DNA of 64,000 nt from Phymorhynchus buccinoides (lineage: Eukaryota > Mollusca > Gastropoda > Neogastropoda > Raphitomidae). The first letter of the stretch is position 1, and every line of letters starts with the position of its first letter. The notes beneath the pieces were generated by a model. That model ran no database searches, was not told where the DNA came from, and was given only the letters and a program-made list of their open reading frames with translations. The DNA lies in contig CM065700.1 of assembly GCA_017654935.2 (NCBI GenBank), forward strand, positions 49,912,991 to 49,976,990. Reading direction: 5' to 3'. Positions 1-24,471 of this stretch are shown piece by piece. The position numbers and the translations under genes are program-made.

Positions 1-780
1 TTTATACTTAAGGAGCTCATGTGTCACTTATATTGTGTCAATAAAGGGCAATTTCATCAACAGTTTATCAATATTAATGATCATTTCATTAATATCCTCA
101 AAAATAGACAGAATGTCTTGACAACCACATGGTAATTGGAGAAAAAGCAAAGATACTGTCGTTACCAATCTACAAGAACACAAAGAAAAGAGGCCAAGTC
201 ACCGCATATTGAAAAAACACCACCCAAAGTCAATCCTCAAAGAACTAAAAACTTAGAAATAAACCACCACAACCAGCAAAGGTGACGAGCAGTTCAAAGC
301 TGGGACAACCATGACGTCAAAATCCAATAAATTACAAACTCTGTCAGTCCAGCTGACTAGACTAGATTCTATAATAAGGCTCTGTGCTACAATCACACAC
401 CAAAAACAACAAACCAAGAGATTTCTACTCCAGTTTTCTGGGGTATTGCACGCACACACTCTTGCATAGCACACACGCACACATGTGCGCGCACACATAC
501 ACTACAATCACACAGAAGTTATAACTGAGAGCAAGATCACTAGCTTTTGAAGAACCAACACTCCAGAACTATAAAGCACGTGTCTATTAGACTAAACCCC
601 ATTTAAAACATGAAGAACAAAGTAAGACAGTAGACAAAACATCATACAATATTGTGCACCAATATGTAAGGCACAACAACAAAAAGACCCTAAAGGTCTT
701 GAACTTTGAAAGCTGCACATGATCAAGATTTGGATAAAAGTCATGTGTGTAGATGGGGATGTACTTATCATCTGTAGCAT
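1..780. other. Rab36-like 3' flank, no gene seen
   Basis: AT-rich sequence with a short CA-rich stretch near 450-510. The open frames on either strand have no recognisable content. Confidence 0.4.
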
Positions 781-783
781 TAC

Positions 784-789
784 TTTATT
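784..789 (-). terminator. Candidate polyadenylation signal of the Rab36-like gene
   Basis: AATAAA on the minus strand about 195 nt beyond the stop codon; the first good hexamer downstream. Confidence 0.4.
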
Positions 790-981
790 TGATTAATAAA
801 CGTATCTGGTTAAACACTAAGAGCAAAAAACACTAGGCAGTTGCAAGCAGAAGGGTTGGAGGCATATCACTTGCATTTGTTTCAACTTGATTCACAGCGG
901 CATTCATCGGACACAAGAAGAAAGAGTTATCAAGGGGAAGTAAGTGGATGGTATGTACTGCGTTGATCCCGCGCCGTCCCT

Positions 982-15996
<15,015 letters not shown>

Positions 15997-16284
15997 GGTC
16001 CTGATTTCACCGTCTGCTATTCCAATATGGCTGATCTGTGGATTACACATACAGTGTCACTATTGGTACACAGATAAACTTCTGTATATAAAAGCACAAC
16101 AGCTAATAAAAATTAAAAGGTTCAAGGATGTGTGTGTGCATGTGTTGTGTGTTTGTATATTAATAAACAGCTCTAGGTGATAATTTTCAAAAGCTTACAT
16201 CTTAGTGCATGTGACTGTGTGCATTTGAAATACTGAGCTCTTCTTTAGGGTCTGTTTTTTTCAAGCCAGAAACTCTCTTTCTAA

Positions 16285-16344
16285 CACACACATGCACAAG
16301 CACACACATGCATGCACACACACGCATGCACACACGCACGCGCG

Positions 16345-16385
<41 letters not shown>
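16285..16385. repeat. Alternating purine-pyrimidine tract (CA and CG)
   Basis: Runs of acgcacgcgcgcacacgcgc inside a CA repeat; almost strictly alternating for about 100 bp. Confidence 0.85.
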
Positions 16386-16950
16386 TAGTCTGCGACAAGT
16401 GCACATGTAAATTCGTATTGTAGACTAATAAACATCGAATTGAAAATAATTTTTTTGTGGAGTTTCAAACACACAACATTTAATAGACAATCATCATTAC
16501 TACTGCTAAGAAGCCATCGGTTTTTACGCCGATTATCAAAAACAAAATGAAGTCAATATGTAGAGGGCAAAAGGCTATAAAAAGCCTACAGAGCCTTATT
16601 TCATATCATATCATTTCATATCATATCATAGCATAGCATAGAATCATCACACAGTGAGTCAAGAGAGACGCACACACACACCACACTGAGACTAAAAAGA
16701 AACCCAGATACTTCACATCTTCTATAGTCCACACTTGATACCCACCACAAACAATGCCGTCAGCAAAGGAAATCTTATACTCTTGATTCAATCAAGACGA
16801 ACAATCGCTGAAAGTCGAGCTACTTCACCGGCTCGTCCAGTCACCCATCAAAACTAGGGACGCCTCGCGGTCTCAGCAATGCGGAAATGAAGTCTCGGTG
16901 TGCCTGTGTTCTGTCCATTTAGTCACCCCTGATTAAATGTTACCCCCGGA

Positions 16951-16954
<4 letters not shown>

Positions 16955-16986
<32 letters not shown>

Positions 16987-17039
16987 AAGAATAGGCCCAG
17001 CCTAAATTCTTATCCTTGTAATAAAGTGTCTGGAGTCTG

Positions 17040-17085
<46 letters not shown>

Positions 17086-17140
17086 AAGAATAGGCCCAGC
17101 CTAAATTCTTATCCTTGTAAAATAAAGTGTCTGAAGTCTG

Positions 17141-17227
<87 letters not shown>

Positions 17228-17229
17228 CC

Positions 17230-17320
<91 letters not shown>

Positions 17321-17369
17321 AATCTTTTTTTTCTTTCTCTCCCTAAAAAAATGATCAAAATGCTGAGGG

Positions 17370-17462
<93 letters not shown>
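16955..17462. repeat. (CT)n and (GA)n tracts around a 98-bp tandem duplicate
   Basis: CT tracts at 16955-16984, 17044-17082 and 17143-17318 are separated by two copies of a block with ggaagaataggcccagccta. A (GA)n tract at 17373-17461 follows after about 55 bp, so the region is a large CT/GA inverted repeat. Confidence 0.9.
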
Positions 17463-17464
<2 letters not shown>

Positions 17465-17539
17465 AGAAAGAGGCCTGAGAAAAGTCCAACTCAATAAAGG
17501 TGAATAATTGTGCAGGTTTTTTCAAGGCAAACACCTCCC

Positions 17540-17745
17540 CACAGAGCAGCCCCCGCAGCACCAATGCACCTAACTCATCGCAGCAAAAGGCACAGAGGAA
17601 GGAACCCACAGAGCGGCCCGCAGCACCAATGCGCCTAACTCAGTGCAGCAAAAGGCTCAGGGGAAGGAACCCACAGAGCAGCCCGCAGCACCAATGCGCC
17701 TAACTCAGTGCAGCAAAAGGCTCAGGGGAAGGAAACCACAAATTT
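17540..17745. repeat. Approx. 58-bp tandem repeat, 3-4 copies
   Basis: Units contain gcagcccgcagcaccaatgc and gcctaactcagtgcagcaaa. No gene recognised. Confidence 0.8.
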
Positions 17746-17799
17746 TCAAAGAAAACAAAATTCCCAGATTTGTTCACATACTCCCCCGTGAAGACACCG

Positions 17800-18065
17800 A
17801 GGTGTCTTTCGCACAAACAGTTTCCCCACCTTCTGGAAGCTCTGCGCTTGTAACTTCTTCTAATCTGTCACTCTCATTGACTGCCTTTTCCATTTGTTTG
17901 CTGTCATCTACTATCTTTCTGCCTTTCCGGTCCATTCTCCTGCCTTTTTTACAAGAAACACATACACGGATTTTCTCCAGCGGAAGATGAACATACTGGG
18001 CCTTACTATTTCTTAGTTAGACCAGGGTTAGATGCATAACGGCAGCATGACGCATCTTGCTCAAT
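17800..18065 (+). mobile_element. SINE-like family B, copy 2
   Basis: Matches family B blocks (tggaagctctgcgcttgtaa, tccggtccattctcctgcct, aacggcagcatgacgcat). Confidence 0.7.
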
Positions 18066-18344
18066 ACAGAACACGAGACAAACAGAGATGTGGGCAAAGT
18101 TGTAGTTTGGAACACATATACCCTCCCTTATGTTTACGACTCTTAATCTAAAAAATATGTTCTTTAAATTTCATGACAATAGCCCGGCCTAGGCTCATCC
18201 TAACCCTATTCCTTTCCAGAGAAAAGCAGAATGCTGCTTCTCAAATAAAATATTTCAATGTGTTGCTGCTGTTGTTGTTGGTGGTGCTGGTGTTGTTGCT
18301 GTTGTTGTTGTTGGTGTTGGCGGTGTTGTCGTACCCTGGCTATT

Positions 18345-18600
18345 ATCCGAACACTTGAACACTATGGTACAAGTGCATCAGCTATGGATGAGAACATTAC
18401 ACGTGTGTGACCGTTTTTGATGACCCCGCCACGTGGGCAGCCACAGTCCGTTTTCGGAGGATTTTGGAGACTGATTATGTTATGCTAGGAGCTTTTATGG
18501 CTAAAGACAATCCCTGCATAACTACGCAGATCATAGCAACATTTTGATGTAGCCTTGGTGTTCTAGCCTATGTCAGTTGGTCTGGCACAGCCTTAAAAAG
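18345..18600 (-). repeat. Interspersed repeat family A, copy 2 (inverted)
   Basis: Inverse complement of the 1403-1700 segment, including the tgtagccttggtgttctagc block. A (TTG)n-rich stretch lies just upstream at 18262-18330. Confidence 0.65.
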
Positions 18601-18754
18601 GCGGGTTTTTCAGTGTGAACATTTGATGGGAGGTGTTAAAACTGCTACAACTTATAGCTGAATATATATATTAAGAATATTAATTTTAAATCAAGAATTG
18701 GACATTCATATTTCTTGCTTTAAAAAACATAATTGGTTGTCCATCCGTGTGCAT

Positions 18755-19010
18755 GCTTTCGTTGTTGTTGGATTGTGTGTTGTGCAAAACCAAAACGATT
18801 TCCTTTGTGCATTGATGCATTGGCTGATTACAGAATCTTGAATCTTGAATAGCCTTTTATATATATATAACCTTGAATACAAGAAGTCACTATATTAGCC
18901 TGAACTTCTCTCTTCTTCTTCTTCGCCTTAGGCATCCAACTTCATTACGTTGAAGATTCTGCTGCACTTTAGCGGGTAGTACGAAAAAATAAATAAAATA
19001 AAATAAAATA
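18755..19010. repeat. Family E copy 2 and family C copy 1
   Basis: 18755-18855 matches 14770-14880 inverted. 18912-19010 has cttcttcttcttcgccttag, a cattacgttgaagattctgc block and a gggtagtacgaaaaaat end, shared with 22597-22690. Confidence 0.55.
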
Positions 19011-19320
19011 AGTTAAGCAAAGATAGGGTAGATAGTGAAGTGATGAGACATTATGGTGCTTTTCCATGATGGTTTTGTCCAGGTGATAATTTTGAGGGGT
19101 AGCACTTTAAGCGTGATACCTGAGTTTTGGTAAATTTGTTTACATCGGCCTAGACGATTATACTTTATAGCATGGTTAGCAGAGAGGTAACACTCTCTGT
19201 GGTTATAGTCATAATGGTCTTGACATTCTTGTGCCAACGTAGCCTATCTGATTTCAAAGTATTGCTCAAGCTCAAGCATACATTTATTGAGAAAACAATC
19301 AAAATATATATATATATATA

Positions 19321-19552
19321 TTGGGAGAAAAAGTAAATCAGCACATTATTTTTCTTTTATTCTTTTCAGAACACAGAATAAATTGTAAAGTTAAAATTAA
19401 AGTTATTCAGTTTCTTTCTTAGGCTCACAAACTTAAATATTGGACACAAAAAAAGTTTTTTTCAAGCAAACTATAAGAGGAAAGTTTAATGGTGTGGTTG
19501 TTTTTTCTTCTTCAATTCTTGTACGTTTATATATATATATATATATAAAAAC

Positions 19553-19637
<85 letters not shown>

Positions 19638-19848
19638 CGTACAAGAATTGAAGAAGAAAAAACAACCACACCATTAAACTTTCCTCTATATATATATAGT
19701 TTGCTTGAATAAAACTTTTTTTGTGTCCAATATTTAAGTTTGTGAACCTAAGAAAGAAACTGAATAACTTTAATTTTAACTTTACAATTTATTCTGTGTT
19801 CTGAAAAGAATAAAAGAAAATAATGTGCTGATTTACTTTTTCTCCCAA
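19321..19848. mobile_element. Long inverted repeat of a Penelope-like remnant around (TA)n
   Basis: Left arm 19321-19530 (starts ttgggagaaaaagtaaatca) and right arm about 19637-19848 (ends tgatttactttttctcccaa) are near-perfect complements over about 210 bp, separated by about 100 bp of TA. A further partial copy of the right arm lies at 20268-20425 in direct orientation. Inverted and partly duplicated terminal segments beside a hammerhead ribozyme are what Penelope-like retroelement pLTRs look like. Confidence 0.7.
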
Positions 19849-19862
19849 AGATAGACAATGCC

Positions 19863-19912
19863 TATGCAAAGACAGCTGTTTCGTCTTTGAGAAAGACTCT
19901 TCAGTCTGCATA
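19863..19912 (-). ncRNA. Type I hammerhead ribozyme motif (Penelope-type)
   Basis: On the minus strand every core position fits. Stem I: TATGCAGA (19912-19905) pairs with TTTGCATA (19870-19863), 8 bp with one G-U. Core CUGAAGA (19904-19898) fits CUGANGA. Stem II: GUCUUU / AAAGAC (19897-19892, 19888-19883) with loop CUC. Then GAA-A (19882-19879), stem III ACAG/CUGU with no loop, and GUC with predicted cleavage after C19871. A four-base, loopless, palindromic stem III is known from hammerheads of Penelope-like elements and retrozymes, which work as dimers. Self-cleavage itself is inferred. Confidence 0.85.
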
Positions 19913-20425
19913 TCAGCCTGCAAAGAATGTCCACAGTGAACATTCAAACTGAGCTAGAAGACTTTCTACAAGAGAAAGGTTGTCCTCTTTGCACCAGATT
20001 GAAAGTCCACAATAAAAGCAAACCAGCACTTAATTCAAAAGAAATAGTAAAAATCTTGTGTAAAATAACAAAAATAATAATGTTCTAAAATTACAATCCC
20101 TCGAAGAGAGTAGAAGAGATGGGATGCCATGTTGGTGGATCCAGTGAAGGATTCAATAAGGGAGGTCATAGAAATCGTAGTAAACACCAACATACTCCCG
20201 GTGAGGAGGAATGTAGAGAGGTGTGCCTGGATCAGGTAGACTGATGCGCTTTCCTTCTTCCAAGTATAATACAAACGTACAAGAATTGAAGAAGAAAAAA
20301 CAACCACACCATTAAACTTTCCTCTTATATACATAGTTTGCTTGAATAAAACTTTTTTTGTGTCCAATATTTAAGTTTGTGAACCTAAGAAAGAAACTGA
20401 ATAACTTTAATTTTAACTTTACAAA
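19913..20425 (-). mobile_element. Penelope-like element remnant, body and duplicated arm
   Basis: Between the ribozyme and the arm copy at 20268-20425, one minus-strand frame (about 20263-20162) reads Tyr-Leu-Glu-Glu-Gly-Lys-Arg-Ile-Ser-Leu-Pro-Asp-Pro-Gly, later Asp-Phe-Tyr-Asp-Leu-Pro-Tyr-stop. This may be the tail of an ORF I do not recognise. No reverse transcriptase or GIY-YIG motif is visible. Confidence 0.45.
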
Positions 20426-20451
20426 TATATATATATATATATCTGTGTATG

Positions 20452-20477
20452 CCTGCCCCCCCCCCCCCCCCCCCCCC
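20452..20477. repeat. Poly(C) tract
   Basis: About 25 C following a short (TA)n. Confidence 0.9.
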
Positions 20478-20484
20478 TCCCCCA

Positions 20485-20880
20485 TTGAGTGTCTCTCTGT
20501 CTGTCTGTCTGTGTTTGGAGTTACTGCCTCTGGTGGAAGGGCGTTCCACGGATGGTCCTTGAGAAGAAAGATTGCTGTCTGTAGCTGGTTTTGCTGTCGA
20601 GGAGGAGATATTATGTGGACTGATGGGACTGTCTTGTTGTGGGTTGAGAGAGGGTTGGTACGGGGTGTTTGACGTACCGTGGTGGTATTTGTAGAAGGTC
20701 GTGTTGATGGAGACGTCACCGTGGTGGTATTTGTAGAAGGTCGACAGTCTGCAAGTGCATCTCCCGTCAGCAAGTGGGGTCCAGTTCAGCTGTGTGAACA
20801 TCTCTTCTACTGCATGGATGACTGGCGATGTCTGTTGATCACCCAGCGGGCAGCACGACACTGAACCTTCTCCACCTGAC
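20485..20880 (-). pseudogene. LINE ORF2 C-terminal fragment (host of a later insertion)
   Basis: Minus-strand frames give, in order with frameshifts, Val-Gln-Cys-Arg-Ala-Ala-Arg-Trp-Val-Ile-Asn-Arg, Phe-Thr-Gln-Leu-Asn-Trp-Thr-Pro-Leu-Ala, and Trp-Asn-Ala-Leu-Pro-Pro-Glu-Ala-Val. These are the conserved end of Jockey/CR1-like ORF2 proteins (RRAARW..., QLNW..L, WNALP). A TTTGTAGAAGG-type block occurs twice near 20690 and 20730. Confidence 0.7.
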
Positions 20881-22380
20881 ATTAGGATTAGGATTAGGAT
20901 TAGGATTTAGGGACTCAAAACATAGCCGTAAGGCTTTCCTGTCCCATCTTTTATTTTATTTAGTTGTTTGTCTCGGTCTGTCGCACACTCAGTTTTTGTT
21001 AATATTATTCATCGTAATCATACATAACTGCCTTATAGTCATTCCATTCGTCGAGAAGGTTTTTAAAAATGTTAGTATTCTGTGCTCTTTTCATGTTAGG
21101 TGGTAATTTATTCCATACAGGTGCAACTCTGTTAGTAAAATAAAATTTTCTATTATTAGTCCTGCAGTGTTGAATAAATATTTTGTCTGTACTGTTCCTT
21201 GTTTTGTCAAAATCTGATATTGTGAATAAGTCATGTACATTTAGGTCATCTACACTATTAAATATTTTATAAGTTTGAATTAGGTCACCCCTAATTCTCC
21301 TTGCCTTTAATGTAGGTAAATTTAATTCTTTCAAACTGTCTGAATAAGAAACATTTTGAAGACCTTGTACTAACTTAGTTGCTCGTCTCTGTACTTTTTT
21401 CTATCAAAGCTGACTGTCTCTTTAAACCTGGATACCAAATGCAATTTCCATATTCTAAATGAGGTCTTACTAAACCTTTGTACAAGCATAAAAAAGTGTC
21501 CTTGTCCAAGAAAGAAAACGTTCGTTTAATTATACCAATTTTCTGATTTGCTTTATATGTACAGCACTGTGAATGTGTTCATCAAATTTCAGTTTATCAT
21601 CAAATATTACTCCCAAGTCTTTTTCCTCGAGCATTTCATAATGACGTTTTTGTACACCATTGTTATGCATTTTGTAGTCTGTGCGTGGATTACTTTTTCC
21701 CAAATGCATGATTTTACATTTTGAAGCATTAAAAAACAGACACCATGTTTCTGACCACCTAACCAATGAATCTAAGTCTTTTTGTAATACATCTTGATTT
21801 TTCGTTATATTATACATTTTCGTATCATCTGCAAAAATTTTACAATAGCTTTTTATTTCTTCAGGTAAGTCATTTATAAAAATTGTAAAAAGAACTGGGC
21901 CAAGAATGCTCCCTTGAGGTATTCCACTTAACACATTTGTTTTTTTGAGAGTATGCATTTCCCACCCTTACTGTTTGTTGTCTTTCTTTTAAAAAATCTT
22001 CAATCCATGCTAAAACTTTACCTGTTATTCCGTAATATTGTAATTTAATAATTAATCTTTTATGCGGTACAGTATCAAATGCTTTTTTGAAATCCAAGTA
22101 AATTACATCAATATTTTCACCTTTATCTAATAGTTTTGTAAAGTCTTCCATCACTTGCAGTAGTTGTGTAACACAAGATCTATGCTTTCTAAAACCATGC
22201 TGGCACCCTGTAAAAAGATTATTAAATAACATATGATCAACAATTACTTCTCGAATTATAGACTCAAAAACCTTACTAACCTTCTCCTGGATCACTTTTT
22301 GTTCCCTTTTTAAGTAAAGCATTGCCGATGTCCCGTTTGCGGTGTAGGGATCTGTCATTGCAAAGCCTGCAAATGCCACT
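20881..22380 (-). pseudogene. Jockey/CR1-like LINE: reverse transcriptase remnant with (CCTAAT)n tail
   Basis: Minus-strand frames: 22379-21870 with Arg-Lys-His-Arg-Ser-Cys, YLDFKKAFDTVPHKRLIIKL and Trp-Ile-Glu-Asp-Phe-Leu; 21958-21530 with GIPQGSILGPVLF and the catalytic FADDTKMY; then 21470-21005 with Gln-Arg-Arg-Ala-Thr-Lys-Leu-Val-like, NLPTLKARRIRGDLIQTYKI and Val-Trp-Asn-Lys-Leu-Pro. At least two frameshifts, and the 5' part (endonuclease) is absent. The 3' end has about four CCTAAT units at 20881-20906. Its end falls directly against the C-terminal coding part of another LINE. Confidence 0.9.
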
Positions 22381-22596
22381 CAGTATGTTCATAGTCTCTG
22401 GTTTTTGTTATTGTCACTATCGACGATGTTGTTATTGTTCGTGTTAGGCTTTGATTTCGGTGCTAAGACGTTTCTAACCACTTCCGCTGTCGTCTGCCTC
22501 CGAAGTGAAATGGAAAGCAAAACAGCGATCTTTTCCTTCTTTTAATAAATATCTTCGTTCAACATTTTGGAGATTATAATACTATAGCAGAGCGAT

Positions 22597-22690
22597 AGCT
22601 CTTCTTCTTCTTCTTCTCCTAGGCAGCCAACTTCATCACGTTGAAGATCCTTCTGCTGCACTTTAGGGGGCAGTACGAAAAAGAAGGAAA
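22597..22690. repeat. Interspersed family C, copy 2
   Basis: cttcttcttcttctcctagg, cagccaacttcatcacgttg and gggcagtacgaaaaag blocks match 18912-19010. A looser relative lies at 22927-23020. Confidence 0.6.
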
Positions 22691-23206
22691 ATAACAGCCA
22701 AAAGAGAGCAGAAAGCTGTGTCTGTGTCTGCTGCCCTTTTTCAATGAGCCCGTTCTCCCACGGGAATATATTGTGGCAGTCATTGGCTTCTTATTTATAT
22801 GTGTGAGTTGTCCATTCATTGGTTATGGCTTATGCAGACACTTTATTTGACTCCCCCACCTTGAATAAAAATTCGGCCTTCCTTTTTGTGTGCCTTCTGG
22901 CTTCTTTCACTCTTTTGATCTTTTCTTCTTCTCTTGAGGGCCCAGCATCCTGACCTCCGTCATCTATTGCGTATTGGTCATTCTGATGCTACACTTTACT
23001 AGGGGGTGGGGGGTCAAACAGCTGCAAAGTTCTTGCTGCTCAGATGATCAGCAATTGGGTAGAGGAGAAGAGGGGAGGGCTGGACTTTGAGGACCACGAT
23101 AAGAGTTGAGGTAGAAGGACAAGGGCAGGGTGGGTGGGAAAGAGGCTGATCAACGGGAAGAAAAGGAAGGGAGGGTGGACAGAAGAGGGGAGTGGGCAGG
23201 GGCTCA

Positions 23207-23400
23207 TGCTTATATCCAGGATTTGAAGTCCTCTACTGAGGTAGATGAAATCAAATCCTCAGGTGGAAGATTGTTCCACTCACACACAGCCCTCGGGAAG
23301 AATGAGTAATTCCTGTAGTTGGTTCTGCAGACAGGAAGCAAGTAGGCTGTGTAGCGTGCAAATCTGTCGCTCGTGCAAATCTGCAGCTCACTACCTATGA
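23207..23400 (-). pseudogene. LINE ORF2 C-terminal fragment
   Basis: Minus frame reads Arg-Thr-Asn-Tyr-Arg-Asn-Tyr-Ser-Phe-Phe-Pro-Arg-Ala-Val then Glu-Trp-Asn-Asn-Leu-Pro-Pro, the conserved end of Jockey/CR1-type ORF2. Only the terminal segment remains. Confidence 0.75.
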
Positions 23401-23582
23401 GAGTGTATTTGCGGCATTTTGCGACATTGAGCATGAACCACAAATTTCACTTTTTCCGTGGGTTAGGGTTAGGGTTAGGTAAATGGTTCAAGTACGGAAA
23501 AAGTGAAATTTGTGAATGTCGCAAATACACACTCTCATAGTAGCGAGCGACAGATTTGCACGAGCGACAGATGTGCACGCGA
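23397..23582. repeat. Inverted repeat enclosing three TTAGGG units
   Basis: cacaaatttcactttttccg (from 23439) and its exact complement (23494-23514) flank gggttagggttagggttagg at 23459-23479. Looser complementarity continues outward (tatgagagtgtatttgc at 23397 against gcaaatacacactctcata at 23521). Confidence 0.85.
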
Positions 23583-23712
23583 CAGGCTGCAGTGTGAGAC
23601 TGTCTTGTCTGTCTGGAAGATGGTTGAGGGACTGACCTGTGTGGAGTGTGGATGGGCATCTCTCCGTGTTTTCATCCTTTAAGTTTTGTTTCTGATCCTA
23701 CTTTCTCTGTTT

Positions 23713-23790
23713 CAGTGTCTGTGTGTCACTTTGTGTGTCAATTTGTGTGTCACTTTGTGTGTCAATTTGTGTGTCAATTTGTCTGTCTGT
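23713..23790. repeat. Short gtgtcaatttgt / gtgtcactttgt repeat
   Basis: About five 15-bp units of low complexity. It reads as Cys-rich frames that are not taken as coding. Confidence 0.85.
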
Positions 23791-24307
23791 CTGCCCACAA
23801 ACTGTTGGCTACAATTTTAAACTGTTGTATGTAGACCGGGCTAATCCACATTTTCGCCATCATTCCAGAGATGATTTGATGACAGACAAGAGCAAAACAG
23901 GTGTCTCTTTCCGTCATCAGATTATCTTCTCTTTACAAGACTCATGGTATAATTTAAATTACTGTATTTTACAAACTGTAACGAGATACTTTTGTCCAAG
24001 AATGAGAGCCTTGCACAGACCTAATGTGACTATTAAAACAGTAAGAAACTGTGTAAAATCACGTGTGTGGGTGGAGGAAGAGGGGGGAGAAGGTGTGTGT
24101 GTGTGTGTGCCTTGTATTCCAGGTGAAAAGTAGTAGCTACCGGCAGTTCCCTGTAGTCTATTATATTGTTTTTCTTGTTTCAGAACAGTTTATCCCATCA
24201 CTTTGCCATTCTTGGTGCATCACTGACTGAATGCTTATATAGAGTATAGTGTAATAGTTCTAGTTGTCATAGTAATTTTTATCTGTTTGAAAGGTTGGTG
24301 ACTTCAG

Positions 24308-24471
24308 ACAGCAGGAGAAAGATGGCCAGGCTGGCGCTGATATTTCACAGACATCTTCAGGCAAACAGCTGTCTGGTGAACAAGGGGTCCTGAGGCACCC
24401 AAGGCCTGGTGCAGGGCTCTTGTCCAGGATGGCTCCTGTGGGGACTGGCAACCACACAGAGACAGAGGCAG
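24308..24471 (+). CDS. Unknown membrane protein, exon A
   Basis: Acceptor gacttcag and donor GTGAGG. The frame open through the exon ends Gly-Asn-His-Thr-Glu-Thr-Glu-Ala plus one base. The exon assignment rests on phase agreement with exon B and on the downstream array copying its 3' edge. Confidence 0.6.

Noticed and set aside
23459..23479. Telomere or chromosome end
   Set aside because: Only about three TTAGGG units, inside an inverted repeat with ordinary sequence on both sides.
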